From Mycobacterium xenopi (GTDB lineage Bacteria; Actinomycetota; Actinomycetes; Mycobacteriales; Mycobacteriaceae), in the NCBI RefSeq assembly GCF_009936235.1, contig NZ_AP022314.1, forward strand, positions 620,001-684,000: a stretch of 64,000 bases of DNA. The letters run 5' to 3'. Positions 52,642 through 60,399 of this stretch are shown here, one piece after another. The translations under genes and the position numbers were made by a program. The notes beneath the pieces were generated by a model, which had not been told where the DNA came from, made no database searches, and worked only from the letters and a program-made list of their open reading frames with translations. Positions within the stretch are counted from its first letter, which is position 1, and every line of letters starts with the position of its first letter.

Positions 52642-53556
52642 ATGCCGTCCAAAGCTTCAGTCGCCATCGTCGGGTCGGGCAACATCAGCACCGACCTGCT
52701 TTACAAGCTGCTGCGCTCGGAGTGGCTGGAGCCGCGCTGGATGGTGGGCATCGACCCGGACAGCGAGGGCCTGGCGCGGGCTCGCAAGCTGGGGCTGGAA
52801 ACCACCGCCGAGGGCGTGGACTGGCTGTTGGCCCAGCCCGACAAACCGGACCTGTTGTTCGAGGCCACCAGCGCCTACGTGCACAAGGCGGCGGCGCCGA
52901 AATACGCCGAGGCCGGGATCCGGGCCATCGATCTGACGCCCGCCGCGGTCGGCCCCGCGGTGGTTCCGCCGGCGAACCTGCGCGAGCACCTCGATGCCCC
53001 CAACGTCAACATGATCACCTGCGGTGGGCAGGCCACGATCCCGATCGTGTACGCGGTGTCGCGGGTGGTCGACGTGCCCTACGCCGAGATCGTCGCCTCG
53101 GTTGCCTCGGTGTCGGCTGGGCCGGGCACCCGGGCCAACATCGACGAGTTCACCAACACCACCGCCCGCGGTGTGGAGACCATCGGCGGCGCGCAGCGCG
53201 GCAAGGCGATCATCATCTTGAATCCGGCTGAGCCGCCGATGATCATGCGTGACACGATCTTTTGCGCCATCCCCGAGGACGCCGACCGCGACGCGATCGC
53301 CAAATCCATCCACGACGTCGTCGAAGAGGTGCAGACCTACGTGCCGGGATACCGGTTGCTCAACGAGCCGCAGTTCGACGAGCCGTCGTTGAATTCGGGT
53401 GGCCGGGCGGTGGTCACGACCTTCATCGAGGTCGAGGGCGCCGGGGATTACCTGCCGCCGTATGCGGGCAACCTGGACATCATGACCGCGGCGGCGACCA
53501 AGGTCGGCGAGGAGATCGCCAAGGAGACGCTCAGCGTTGCGGGAGGCACGCGATGA
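52642..53556 (+). CDS. hsaG: HsaG, propanal/acetaldehyde dehydrogenase (acylating)
   Basis: 304 residues. Converts propanal from HsaF to propionyl-CoA with NAD and CoA (Mtb Rv3535c). Rossmann start ASVAIVGSGNISTDLLYKLL, catalytic cysteine in NVNMITCGGQATIPIVYAVS, and the conserved NTTARGVETIGGAQRGKAI. HsaG and HsaF form a complex that channels the aldehyde. ATG 52642 has GAGGAGCG upstream. The 46 bases to hsaF hold a MIRU-like repeat. Confidence 0.94.
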   Translation: MPSKASVAIVGSGNISTDLLYKLLRSEWLEPRWMVGIDPDSEGLARARKLGLETTAEGVDWLLAQPDKPDLLFEATSAYVHKAAAPKYAEAGIRAIDLTPAAVGPAVVPPANLREHLDAPNVNMITCGGQATIPIVYAVSRVVDVPYAEIVASVASVSAGPGTRANIDEFTNTTARGVETIGGAQRGKAIIILNPAEPPMIMRDTIFCAIPEDADRDAIAKSIHDVVEEVQTYVPGYRLLNEPQFDEPSLNSGGRAVVTTFIEVEGAGDYLPPYAGNLDIMTAAATKVGEEIAKETLSVAGGTR

Positions 53557-53559
53557 CCG

Positions 53560-53605
53560 GCGCCGACGATGCAGAGCGCAGCGATGAGGAGGAGGCGGCG
53601 CAATG
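53560..53605 (+). repeat. MIRU-like repeat unit, copy 3
   Basis: CGACGATGCAGAGCGCAGCG followed by ATGAGGAGGAGGCGGCGCA and the hsaF start codon. Shares the core of the tandem copies at 36774-36875. Here the GAGGAGGAGG part serves as the hsaF ribosome binding site. Confidence 0.75.
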
Positions 53606-54646
53606 AGTGACAGCATCTGGGACGTGCGGATCACCGACACCTCGCTGCGGGACGGGTCGCACCATAAACGCCACCAGTTCAGCAAAGACGAGGTGCACGC
53701 CATCGTGGCGGCGCTGGACGCGGCCGGGGTTCCGGTGATCGAGGTGACCCACGGTGACGGCTTGGGTGGGTCGTCGTTCAACTACGGGTTCTCCAAGGTT
53801 CCCGAGCAGGAGCTGATCAAGCTGGCCGCCGACACCGCGAAAGAGGCCAGAATCGCGTTTTTGATGCTGCCTGGGGTGGGCACCAAAGACGACATCAAAG
53901 AAGCCCAGGACAACGGCGGGTCGATCTGCCGGATCGCCACCCACTGCACCGAGGCCGACGTATCGATCCAGCACTTCGGGCTGGCCCGGGAGCTGGGGCT
54001 GGAGACGGTCGGGTTTTTGATGATGGCCCACACGATTCCGCCGGAGAAACTGGCCAAGCAGGCCCGCATCATGGCCGACGCGGGCTGCCAGTGCGTCTAC
54101 GTCGTCGACTCCGCCGGCGCGCTGGTGCTCGAGGGCGTGCGCGACCGGGTCGCGGCGCTGGTCGCCGAGCTTGGCGACGACGCCCAGGTCGGTTTTCACG
54201 GCCACGAGAACCTCGGTTTGGGGGTGGCCAATTCGGTGGAGGCGGTGCGAGCAGGCGCCAAGCAGATCGACGGGTCCTGCCGGCGCTTCGGCGCGGGCGC
54301 CGGCAACGCTCCGGTCGAGGCGCTGATCGGGGTGTTCGACAAGATTGGCGTCAAGACGGGCATCGACTTCTTCGACATCGCCGACGCCGCTGAAGACGTG
54401 GTGCGCCCGGCCATGCCGGCCGAATGCCTGCTCGACCGCAACGCGCTGATCATGGGCTACGCGGGGGTCTACTCCAGCTTCCTCAAACACGCGGTCCGGC
54501 AGGCCGAACGCTACGGCGTGCCCGCGTCGGCGCTGCTGTACCGGGCTGGTCAACGCAAACTCATCGGCGGGCAGGAAGACCAGCTGATCGACATCGCCCT
54601 GGAAATCAAGCGCGAGCAGGAGCAGGGACAGGTCGTCAGCCACTGA
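53603..54646 (+). CDS. hsaF: HsaF, 4-hydroxy-2-oxohexanoate aldolase
   Basis: 347 residues of the DmpG/HMGL-like TIM-barrel aldolase family (Mtb Rv3534c). Splits the hydroxy-keto acid to pyruvate and propanal, passed to HsaG. Metal and active-site segments: RITDTSLRDGSHHKRHQF (Arg-Asp), HGDGLGGSSFNYG, QVGFHGHENLGLGVANSVEA (metal-binding histidines), SCRRFGAGAGNAPVEALIGV. The ATG sits at the end of the MIRU-like repeat. The pyruvate made could be substrate for the pyc gene at 32260. Confidence 0.94.
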   Translation: MSDSIWDVRITDTSLRDGSHHKRHQFSKDEVHAIVAALDAAGVPVIEVTHGDGLGGSSFNYGFSKVPEQELIKLAADTAKEARIAFLMLPGVGTKDDIKEAQDNGGSICRIATHCTEADVSIQHFGLARELGLETVGFLMMAHTIPPEKLAKQARIMADAGCQCVYVVDSAGALVLEGVRDRVAALVAELGDDAQVGFHGHENLGLGVANSVEAVRAGAKQIDGSCRRFGAGAGNAPVEALIGVFDKIGVKTGIDFFDIADAAEDVVRPAMPAECLLDRNALIMGYAGVYSSFLKHAVRQAERYGVPASALLYRAGQRKLIGGQEDQLIDIALEIKREQEQGQVVSH

Positions 54647-54700
54647 CACCACGCGCAGCCCTGCCGTTCCTGAGCTAGAGGCGCGCACAGGCCACGCGGG

Positions 54701-54706
54701 TAGCCT
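54701..54706 (+). promoter_or_regulatory. Leaderless -10 (TAGCCT) of the small secreted-protein gene
   Basis: TAGCCT lies seven bases before the ATG at 54714, with no ribosome binding site between. It suggests an independent promoter, with no KstR box. Confidence 0.5.
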
Positions 54707-54713
54707 GGTCCGC

Positions 54714-55025
54714 ATGAGCACATCCAAGACGGTCGGCGCTCCTCGTTGCGGGCTGTATGGCCGGCTTGCCGGCGGGCTACTCACTGCGACTGCCGCGACG
54801 GTGATCGCGCTACCCCTGGCCAGCACAGCCACCGCAGATCCGCCATGCAACCAGACCGTCGGTGACTCGATCGACCAGTACCTGCAAAAGCACCCGGACC
54901 TCCACCAGCAGCTGCAAGCCAGGGCTCAGGCGGAGGGCGGTAACGGTAGCGTCATCGACTACCTCAACCGGCACCCAGATGTGCGGCAGCATCTGATCGA
55001 CCTGTCGCAGCAGTGCGTACCGTAG
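54714..55025 (+). CDS. Small secreted protein, hemophore-related type
   Basis: 103 residues. Signal peptide about 1-41 (hydrophobic core LAGGLLTATAATVIALPLAS, cleavage near ATA-DPP). The mature part is short and helical with two cysteines, in PPCNQT and SQQCVP, that could form a disulfide, and two related helix repeats (YLQKHPDLHQQL, YLNRHPDVRQHL). This pattern resembles the mycobacterial hemophore-related family, but heme binding is not shown by any residue here. It occupies the place where Mtb has PPE genes between hsaF and Rv3531c. Likely leaderless. Confidence 0.6.
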   Translation: MSTSKTVGAPRCGLYGRLAGGLLTATAATVIALPLASTATADPPCNQTVGDSIDQYLQKHPDLHQQLQARAQAEGGNGSVIDYLNRHPDVRQHLIDLSQQCVP

Positions 55026-55089
55026 TGAGTCGGTCTCGTCGGTAAGCGCTGTGGCCGACACCCTGGAATCTTCGCCCATTGACGAAAAA

Positions 55090-55103
55090 TAGAACACGTT
55101 CTA
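55090..55103. promoter_or_regulatory. KstR box, perfect palindrome
   Basis: TAGAACACGTTCTA is a full 14-base palindrome and the ideal KstR consensus. It lies 11 bases before the DUF1214 gene start. Confidence 0.92.
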
Positions 55104-55107
55104 GCGT
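55102..55107 (+). promoter_or_regulatory. Leaderless -10 (TAGCGT) of the DUF1214 gene
   Basis: TAGCGT overlaps the end of the KstR box and is six bases before the GTG at 55114. No ribosome binding site. Confidence 0.55.
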
Positions 55108-55113
55108 CTAGGC

Positions 55114-56253
55114 GTGTCTGCTGCGTCCTTTTCTGAGCCGCTAGCCTCTGCGATCGCCGAGGCCGAGAAACTTGTCGCCGCTGCTGCACACATCGAGACC
55201 GAAGCCGACCTGCTCGAAGGATTGCAATACCTGGCCGGCTGCATCGAAGCCTGCACGCACATGGCGTTCAACTACGAGCGCGACCACCCGTTCCTGTTGT
55301 CGGGCACCGGGCCGTTCACCAAGATGGGCCTGGACAACCCGGACACCCTCTACTTCGGCACCCGTGTGCTTCCCGACCACGACTATGTCGTCACCGGCCG
55401 GCGCGGCACCACCACCGATCTGAGCTTCCAGCTGCTCGGCGGCGAATATACCGACGACAACGTGCCGGCCAGCCAGGTGGCGTTCGACGACCGCGAACTC
55501 GACATCGCCGAGGACGGCAGCTTCGAGTGGCGGCTGCGCCCAACCAGTCCTGGGCAACTGGTGATCCGCGAGGTGTACGGCGATTGGTCCCAGCAGCGTG
55601 GGACGCTGGCGATCTCGCGGCTTGACACTGCCGGCACCGCACCGCCGCCACTGACCCGCGCAACAATCGAAAAGCGTTACGCCACGGCGGGAAGGCAATT
55701 GGTTCAGCGGGTGAAGACATGGCTGCAGTTCCCGCAGTGGTTTTATCTCAACATCCCGGTCAATACCATGGTGGCGCCCCGTCTGACGCCGGGCGGGCTG
55801 GCCACCCAGTACTCCTCGGCCGGGCATTTCGAGTTGTCGGCCGATCAGGCGCTGATCATTACGGTGCCGGTCAGCGACGCTCCCTATCTGGGCTTCCAGC
55901 TGGGCAGCATGTGGTACATCTCGCTGGATTACATCAACCACCAGACGTCGCTGAATGCCACTCAGGCCCAAGCTGATCCGGACGACAAGATCCGGATCGT
56001 GGTCGCCGATCAGAATCCGGGCGTTACCAATTGGGTGGAGACGCTCGGGCATCGGCGCGGCTTTCTGCAGTTCCGGTGGCAACGGGTGTCACGCGCCCTC
56101 ACCGAGGCTGACGGGCCCACCGTCGAAATCGTTGACTTCGAAGCGGTTCCGTCCGCGTTGCCGTATTACGAGTACAACAAAATCTCCCAGGATGACTGGC
56201 GTGCACGAATAGCCCTTCGCCAGCGCCAAATTGCGAGCAGGATGCTGGGGTAG
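55114..56253 (+). CDS. DUF1214-domain protein (Rv3531c-like)
   Basis: 379 residues equivalent to Mtb Rv3531c, a KstR-regulated protein of unknown role. The C-terminal half resembles DUF1214 (SADQALIITVPVSDAPYLGF, LGSMWYISLDYINHQTSLNA); the N-terminal half has a beta-rich region (DLSFQLLGGEYTDD). No signal peptide. Starts with GTG 55114 and is probably translated from a leaderless message. First of a three-gene operon with an SDR and a sulfotransferase. Confidence 0.85.
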   Translation: MSAASFSEPLASAIAEAEKLVAAAAHIETEADLLEGLQYLAGCIEACTHMAFNYERDHPFLLSGTGPFTKMGLDNPDTLYFGTRVLPDHDYVVTGRRGTTTDLSFQLLGGEYTDDNVPASQVAFDDRELDIAEDGSFEWRLRPTSPGQLVIREVYGDWSQQRGTLAISRLDTAGTAPPPLTRATIEKRYATAGRQLVQRVKTWLQFPQWFYLNIPVNTMVAPRLTPGGLATQYSSAGHFELSADQALIITVPVSDAPYLGFQLGSMWYISLDYINHQTSLNATQAQADPDDKIRIVVADQNPGVTNWVETLGHRRGFLQFRWQRVSRALTEADGPTVEIVDFEAVPSALPYYEYNKISQDDWRARIALRQRQIASRMLG

Positions 56254-56256
56254 CTA

Positions 56257-57039
56257 ATGGCCGGATTGCTAGACGGCAAGGTAGTGGTGATCAGCGGTGT
56301 AGGGCCCGCGCTGGGCAGCACGCTGGCTCGCCGATGTGCGCGCGACGGCGCAGATCTGGTGTTGGCAGCCCGCACTGCCGAGCGCCTGGACGACGTCGCC
56401 AAGCAGATCACCGACACTGGGCGTCGTGCGGTAGCGGTCGCCACCGACATCACCGACGACGAGCAGGTGGCCAACCTCATCGACTCCACTATGGCGGCCT
56501 ACGGCAAGGTCGACGTGCTGATCAACAACGCGTTCCGGGTGCCGTCGATGAAACCGCTAGCGAGAACGTCTTTTCAGCACATCCGTGACGCGATCGAACT
56601 CACGGTGCTGGGCGCGCTGCGGCTCAGCCAGGGCTTTACGCCTGCGCTGGCAGAGTCCAAAGGCTCGATCGTCAACGTCAACTCCATGGTGATCCGGCAC
56701 TCTCAACCGAAGTATGGCGCCTACAAGATGGCCAAGTCGGCGTTGCTGGCCATGTCGCAGTCGCTGGCCAGTGAACTGGGCGAGCAAGGCATTCGCGTCA
56801 ATTCTGTTGCACCGGGCTATATCTGGGGAAAGACGCTGAAGAGCTACTTCGAGCACCAGGCGGGCAAGTACGGCACGACAGTGGAGGAGATCTACAGCGC
56901 CACCGCGGCTAATTCCGACCTCAAGAGGCTGCCTACCGAGGACGAAGTCGCCTCGGCCATCATATTTTTGGCGAGCGACCTGGCCAGCGGTATCACCGGG
57001 CAGACCCTCGACGTCAACTGCGGGGAGTACAAAGCATGA
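56257..57039 (+). CDS. Short-chain dehydrogenase (Rv3530c-like)
   Basis: 260 residues, classical SDR. Cofactor loop VVISGVGPALGSTLARRCAR (a GxxxGxG variant), NNA motif in VLINNAFRVPSM, and the catalytic tyrosine and lysine in YGAYKMAKSALLAM. The usual catalytic serine is present in VNSMVIRHSQ. Equivalent to Mtb Rv3530c; steroid or hydroxy-acyl substrate unknown. Overlaps the next gene as ATGA. KstR-regulated through the promoter at 55090. Confidence 0.88.
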   Translation: MAGLLDGKVVVISGVGPALGSTLARRCARDGADLVLAARTAERLDDVAKQITDTGRRAVAVATDITDDEQVANLIDSTMAAYGKVDVLINNAFRVPSMKPLARTSFQHIRDAIELTVLGALRLSQGFTPALAESKGSIVNVNSMVIRHSQPKYGAYKMAKSALLAMSQSLASELGEQGIRVNSVAPGYIWGKTLKSYFEHQAGKYGTTVEEIYSATAANSDLKRLPTEDEVASAIIFLASDLASGITGQTLDVNCGEYKA

Positions 57040-58181
57040 CCGGGCGCACCGACGTCGGCACCGTCGAGGACTTGCACGAGTCGGCCACCAAAGTTACCGG
57101 GCTGGACGATTTCGGCAGCGACGAGGACAACTACCGTGAAGCGCTAACCGTCTTGCTCGACTCTTACCGACGCGAGGCGGACCTGACGCCGTTGGGCAGC
57201 AAGATGAACCGGTTCTTCCTGCGGGGTGCGCTGGTGGCGCGATTGTTGTCCGAGGCGGCCTGGAAGCAGTACCCCGAGCACGCCGACGTCGTCATCGAGC
57301 GGCCGATCTTCGTCACCGGCTTGGTGCGCACCGGGACCACGGCGCTGCACCGGCTGCTGGGCGCCGACCCTGCCCATCAGGGCTTGCAGATGTGGCTCGC
57401 CGAGTACCCGCAGCCCCGCCCGCCCCGCGAGACCTGGGAATCAAATCCGGTGTATCGCGAGCTCGACGCCCAGTACACCCGCCACCACGAGGAGAACCCC
57501 GGCTACACCGGGCTGCACTTCATGGCCGCTGCCGAGCTCGAGGAATGCTGGCAGCTGCTGCGACAGTCGTTTCATTCGGTGTCGTACGAAACGCTGGCCC
57601 ACCTGCCCAGCTATGCGCAGTGGCTGGCAGAGCAGGACTGGACGCCGGCATATCGGCGGCACCGCAAAAACCTTCAGCTGATCGGGCTCAACGACGCCGA
57701 CAAGCGGTGGGTGTTGAAAAACCCCAGCCATTTGTTCGCTCTCGACGCGCTCATGGCGACCTACCCCGACGCGCTGGTGATACAGACGCATCGGCCGGTC
57801 GAGACGATCATGGCCTCGATGTGCTCGTTGGCGCAGCACACCACCGAGGGCTGGTCGAATACCTTCGTGGGCGCGCAGATTGGCTACGACGCAATGGAAA
57901 CCTGGTCGCGCGGGCTGGAACGTTTTAACGCCGCACGGGCCAAATACAATCCGGCTCAGTTCTACGACGTCGACTACGCCGATTTCGTCGCTGACCCGAT
58001 CGGCACCGTAAAGGCGATCTATCGTCACTTCGGACTGACACTCACCGACGAAGCGCTGGCGGCAATGGAAAAGGCCCACGCCGAAAGCCAAACCGGCCCC
58101 CGGGCCCCCAAACACAGGTATTCGCTAGCCGATTACGGGTTGACGGCCGAGTCGGTCAAGGAGCGGTTCGCCGGGCTCTGA
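57036..58181 (+). CDS. Sulfotransferase-family protein (Rv3529c-like)
   Basis: 381 residues. PAPS-binding 5'-phosphosulfate loop FVTGLVRTGTTALHRLLGAD at about 90-110, with the 3'-phosphate region further on (YPDALVIQTHRPVETIMASM) and a C-terminal helix set (YADFVADPIGTVKAIYRHFG). Equivalent to Mtb Rv3529c. The acceptor is unknown; steroid or lipid sulfation is possible from context. Third gene of the operon, translationally coupled to the SDR. Followed by a convergent gene after 48 bases. Confidence 0.85.
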   Translation: MTGRTDVGTVEDLHESATKVTGLDDFGSDEDNYREALTVLLDSYRREADLTPLGSKMNRFFLRGALVARLLSEAAWKQYPEHADVVIERPIFVTGLVRTGTTALHRLLGADPAHQGLQMWLAEYPQPRPPRETWESNPVYRELDAQYTRHHEENPGYTGLHFMAAAELEECWQLLRQSFHSVSYETLAHLPSYAQWLAEQDWTPAYRRHRKNLQLIGLNDADKRWVLKNPSHLFALDALMATYPDALVIQTHRPVETIMASMCSLAQHTTEGWSNTFVGAQIGYDAMETWSRGLERFNAARAKYNPAQFYDVDYADFVADPIGTVKAIYRHFGLTLTDEALAAMEKAHAESQTGPRAPKHRYSLADYGLTAESVKERFAGL

Positions 58182-58229
58182 CGGCACCTTCCCCCCGCGC
58201 AGACGCAAAAGCGCCCTATTTCGCAACGA
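58182..58229. other. Convergent gap with GCAGACGC-type motif
   Basis: The 48 bases hold GCGCAGACGCAAAAGCGCCC, which shares the GCAGACGC core with the long inverted repeat at 59932-59986. It may belong to the same family of intergenic elements, perhaps acting as a terminator between the convergent genes. Confidence 0.35.
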
Positions 58230-58685
58230 TCAGCCGTCGCCCGGAGGCGGCGTCGACGGCACCGGCTCCAAAATGCCCTCGGCGATCGCGTGATCGATGC
58301 TGTCGGCCAGCTTCGGGCAGGTGGGAATGCGTGCGGTGTCGCCACCGGCTTCCCGCACTGTCGCGAAGTAGGCACAACGCTGAGCGGCCTCCGAACTCCA
58401 TTGCACCGAGGTATGTCCGGGTCCGAGCTTTCTGACCAGCACGGAGACGTGGCAGAAGCGGCAGTCAACCGGTTGTAGACCCCAGCTGAGGTATCGCTCC
58501 CTGTCACGCTGGGTGGCTTCACGCAGCGCGGCGGCGCGCTGCGGATCCGAAACAGGGGCGGGTGTCGTCGAGCCGCGCCCTCCCGGCCGGCGCGGCCGTT
58601 CGTCGTCGTGGGCCCCGTGCACTGCCAGCATCGATCGAGCCAGCCGGTCGACGTCGGGGACGCAGGGATCGTTGTGCGGACTCAT
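58230..58685 (-). CDS. Conserved hypothetical protein (Rv3527-like)
   Basis: 151 residues, equivalent in place to Mtb Rv3527. Function unknown. Four cysteines are spaced in the C-terminal half (VDCRFCHVSV, QRCAYFATVR, PTCPKLADSI) and may bind a metal. No signal peptide or membrane segment. The start overlaps the kshA stop as ATGA, so it is co-transcribed with kshA and may assist it, for example in handling the Rieske cluster; that is a guess. Confidence 0.7.
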   Translation of the reverse strand: MSPHNDPCVPDVDRLARSMLAVHGAHDDERPRRPGGRGSTTPAPVSDPQRAAALREATQRDRERYLSWGLQPVDCRFCHVSVLVRKLGPGHTSVQWSSEAAQRCAYFATVREAGGDTARIPTCPKLADSIDHAIAEGILEPVPSTPPPGDG

Positions 58686-59845
58686 CGTGACTGCTGGGTG
58701 GCTTGTCCTTCCGCCTCTTGTTCGGCCCGCCGACGCAGGTTCTCCTCCACCTCGGCGTGCCAGAATTCGTTGGCCTTCGTGGTATCGACCTCGATCTCGA
58801 ACCGGTCGGTCATCTCCGGAGTGACCTCGGCAGCGTCGACATAAAACTGCTCATACCAGCGCCGCAACTGATACACCGCGCCGTCCTCCTCGACCAGCAG
58901 GGGATTGTCGATGCGCGCCTTGTTCTTCCAGATCTCGACGTCCTGTAAGAACCCCTTGCTGACTCCCACCGTGAACGCGTCGGCGAGCTTGTTGGTCATC
59001 TCTTCGTCCATGCCCTTGGGCTTTTGCACGATGACGCCCCACTGCAGCATGAACGAGTTCTGGGTGACAGGGTAGTGGCAGTTGATCAGAATGGACTCGG
59101 CCTTGTATCCGCCGTAGTTGTTGTGCAACCAGTTGATCATGAACGACGGCCCGAAATACGAAGCCTCCGAATCCAATATTTGCTCGCCGGTGTAGCTTGA
59201 ACCACCTAGGTCGACGTCTGGGCGGCCAACGGTGCGCAGGTACTGCGAGGCGACGTGGCCCTCGAAGACGTTCTTGAAGTAGGTCGGGAATCCGAAGTGG
59301 ATGTAGAAGAAGTGCGCCATATCGACGACGTTGTCGATGATGTCGCGGCAATTCGACGGGATCAGCTCGCGATTCCAGCGCCAGTCGGTCCACTCGTCGC
59401 TGGCCCACTCCGGGATTTCCGGGATGCGGACCTCGGGTGGCGGCGGGTTGCCCTCGACGTCGTGCCAGACAAATAACAGGCCGCTGCGCACATCGGTGGT
59501 CCACGAGCGGGTGCGGGCCATGCGGGGTGTGCGCTTGGCGTAGGGCACGAGCTTGCACCGCCCGTCCCCGCCCCAGCGCCAGTCGTGGAACGGGCAGGCG
59601 ATCTCGTCGCCCTTGATGGTGCCCTGGGTCAGGTCACCGCCCATGTGGCGGCAGTAGCCGTCTAGGACGTGGAGATCGCCGTGCGAGTCGGCGAACACGA
59701 CAAGCTTGGTACCGAATGCCTCGATCGCGTGCGGTTCGCCGTCCAAGAACTCCACGACTGGCCCCAGGCAGTGCCAACCGCGGGCGTACCTGGTCGGCAG
59801 GGTGCCGGAGTCGATGTCGCGGACGCCGACGCTGTCGGTACTCAC
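58682..59845 (-). CDS. kshA: KshA, 3-ketosteroid 9-alpha-hydroxylase oxygenase
   Basis: 387 residues, Rieske non-heme iron oxygenase (Mtb Rv3526). Rieske ligands in YCRHMGGDLTQG and CPFHDWRWGG; mononuclear iron site in DNVVDMAHFFYIHFGF. With the reductase KshB (not in the window) it hydroxylates C9, opening ring B together with KstD. The GTG start at 59845 has GGGAGGTGACAG just upstream, so unlike fadA5 and kstD it is leadered. A KstR box lies 29 bases upstream of the start. Confidence 0.94.
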   Translation of the reverse strand: MSTDSVGVRDIDSGTLPTRYARGWHCLGPVVEFLDGEPHAIEAFGTKLVVFADSHGDLHVLDGYCRHMGGDLTQGTIKGDEIACPFHDWRWGGDGRCKLVPYAKRTPRMARTRSWTTDVRSGLLFVWHDVEGNPPPPEVRIPEIPEWASDEWTDWRWNRELIPSNCRDIIDNVVDMAHFFYIHFGFPTYFKNVFEGHVASQYLRTVGRPDVDLGGSSYTGEQILDSEASYFGPSFMINWLHNNYGGYKAESILINCHYPVTQNSFMLQWGVIVQKPKGMDEEMTNKLADAFTVGVSKGFLQDVEIWKNKARIDNPLLVEEDGAVYQLRRWYEQFYVDAAEVTPEMTDRFEIEVDTTKANEFWHAEVEENLRRRAEQEAEGQATQQSR

Positions 59846-59873
59846 CTGTCACCTCCCACTCGATGCCTCTAAT

Positions 59874-59887
59874 TAGAACACGTTACA
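59874..59887. promoter_or_regulatory. KstR box upstream of kshA
   Basis: TAGAACACGTTACA fits TnnAACnnGTTnnA. On the minus strand it contains TAACGT as a -10, placing transcription start near 59872 and leaving room for the kshA ribosome binding site. Confidence 0.9.
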
Positions 59888-59931
59888 GTTTTCTCCATCG
59901 ATAGTGCAACGACAGTGGGTTAGGGGTGGGT

Positions 59932-59986
59932 GAGCAGACGCGTAGCACCCATTTCGGCACAAGATAGGGTGTCTACGCGTCTGCTC
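59932..59986. terminator. Long perfect inverted repeat after the SnoaL-like gene
   Basis: Arms GAGCAGACGCGTAG (59932-59945) and CTACGCGTCTGCTC (59973-59986) are perfect complements over 14 bases. After a one-base bulge the stem extends by CACCC/GGGTG. It begins six bases past the stop at 59992 and could end leftward transcription before the kshA promoter. No T tract follows, so a non-canonical terminator or a dispersed palindromic element is possible. Confidence 0.6.
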
Positions 59987-59991
59987 GGCGT

Positions 59992-60399
59992 CTAGACCGG
60001 CCGCGCGGTCGCGGCGGCGCGGTCCATCTCCCAGTAGGCGCGCAGGGCAACCAGTTTGCCGTCGTCGTCAACCTTGTAGGTGAAAACCCCTTCGGCGGTG
60101 ATCTGGTGTTCGCCCATGGTGATGACGATGTTGCCGACATTGGCTTCTTCGTTGCCGCACTGGAACGTGTCGCGGAAGTTGAACTCGATCTTGTCAGCGG
60201 GGGCGATCGCCTTGTCCCAGAACGCCGAGATCGCTTCCTTGCCCCGGTGCCCCTGGCCTTCAGGGTCGAAAGCCGATGGGCCGATCGGGTCTTCGACGAT
60301 CGCGTCGTCGGCAAACACCTCCAGCCAGGCCTGTTTGTCCTTGGCCTGCACCGCTTCTCGTGAGCGGCGGCCAGCGGCGTGCGCCGGATGCTCGGTCAT
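59992..60399 (-). CDS. SnoaL/ketosteroid isomerase-like protein
   Basis: 135 residues of the NTF2-like fold (AVQAKDKQAWLEVFADDAIV, EDPIGPSAFDPEGQGHRGKE, IVITMGEHQITAEGVFTYKV). Related proteins isomerise or bind steroids; the Asp in the ADDAIVEDPIG segment is the usual acid position, but activity is unproven. ATG 60399 overlaps the LLM gene stop as ATGA, so both are co-transcribed. I do not recall it between kshA and ltp3 in Mtb. Confidence 0.75.
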   Translation of the reverse strand: MTEHPAHAAGRRSREAVQAKDKQAWLEVFADDAIVEDPIGPSAFDPEGQGHRGKEAISAFWDKAIAPADKIEFNFRDTFQCGNEEANVGNIVITMGEHQITAEGVFTYKVDDDGKLVALRAYWEMDRAAATARPV

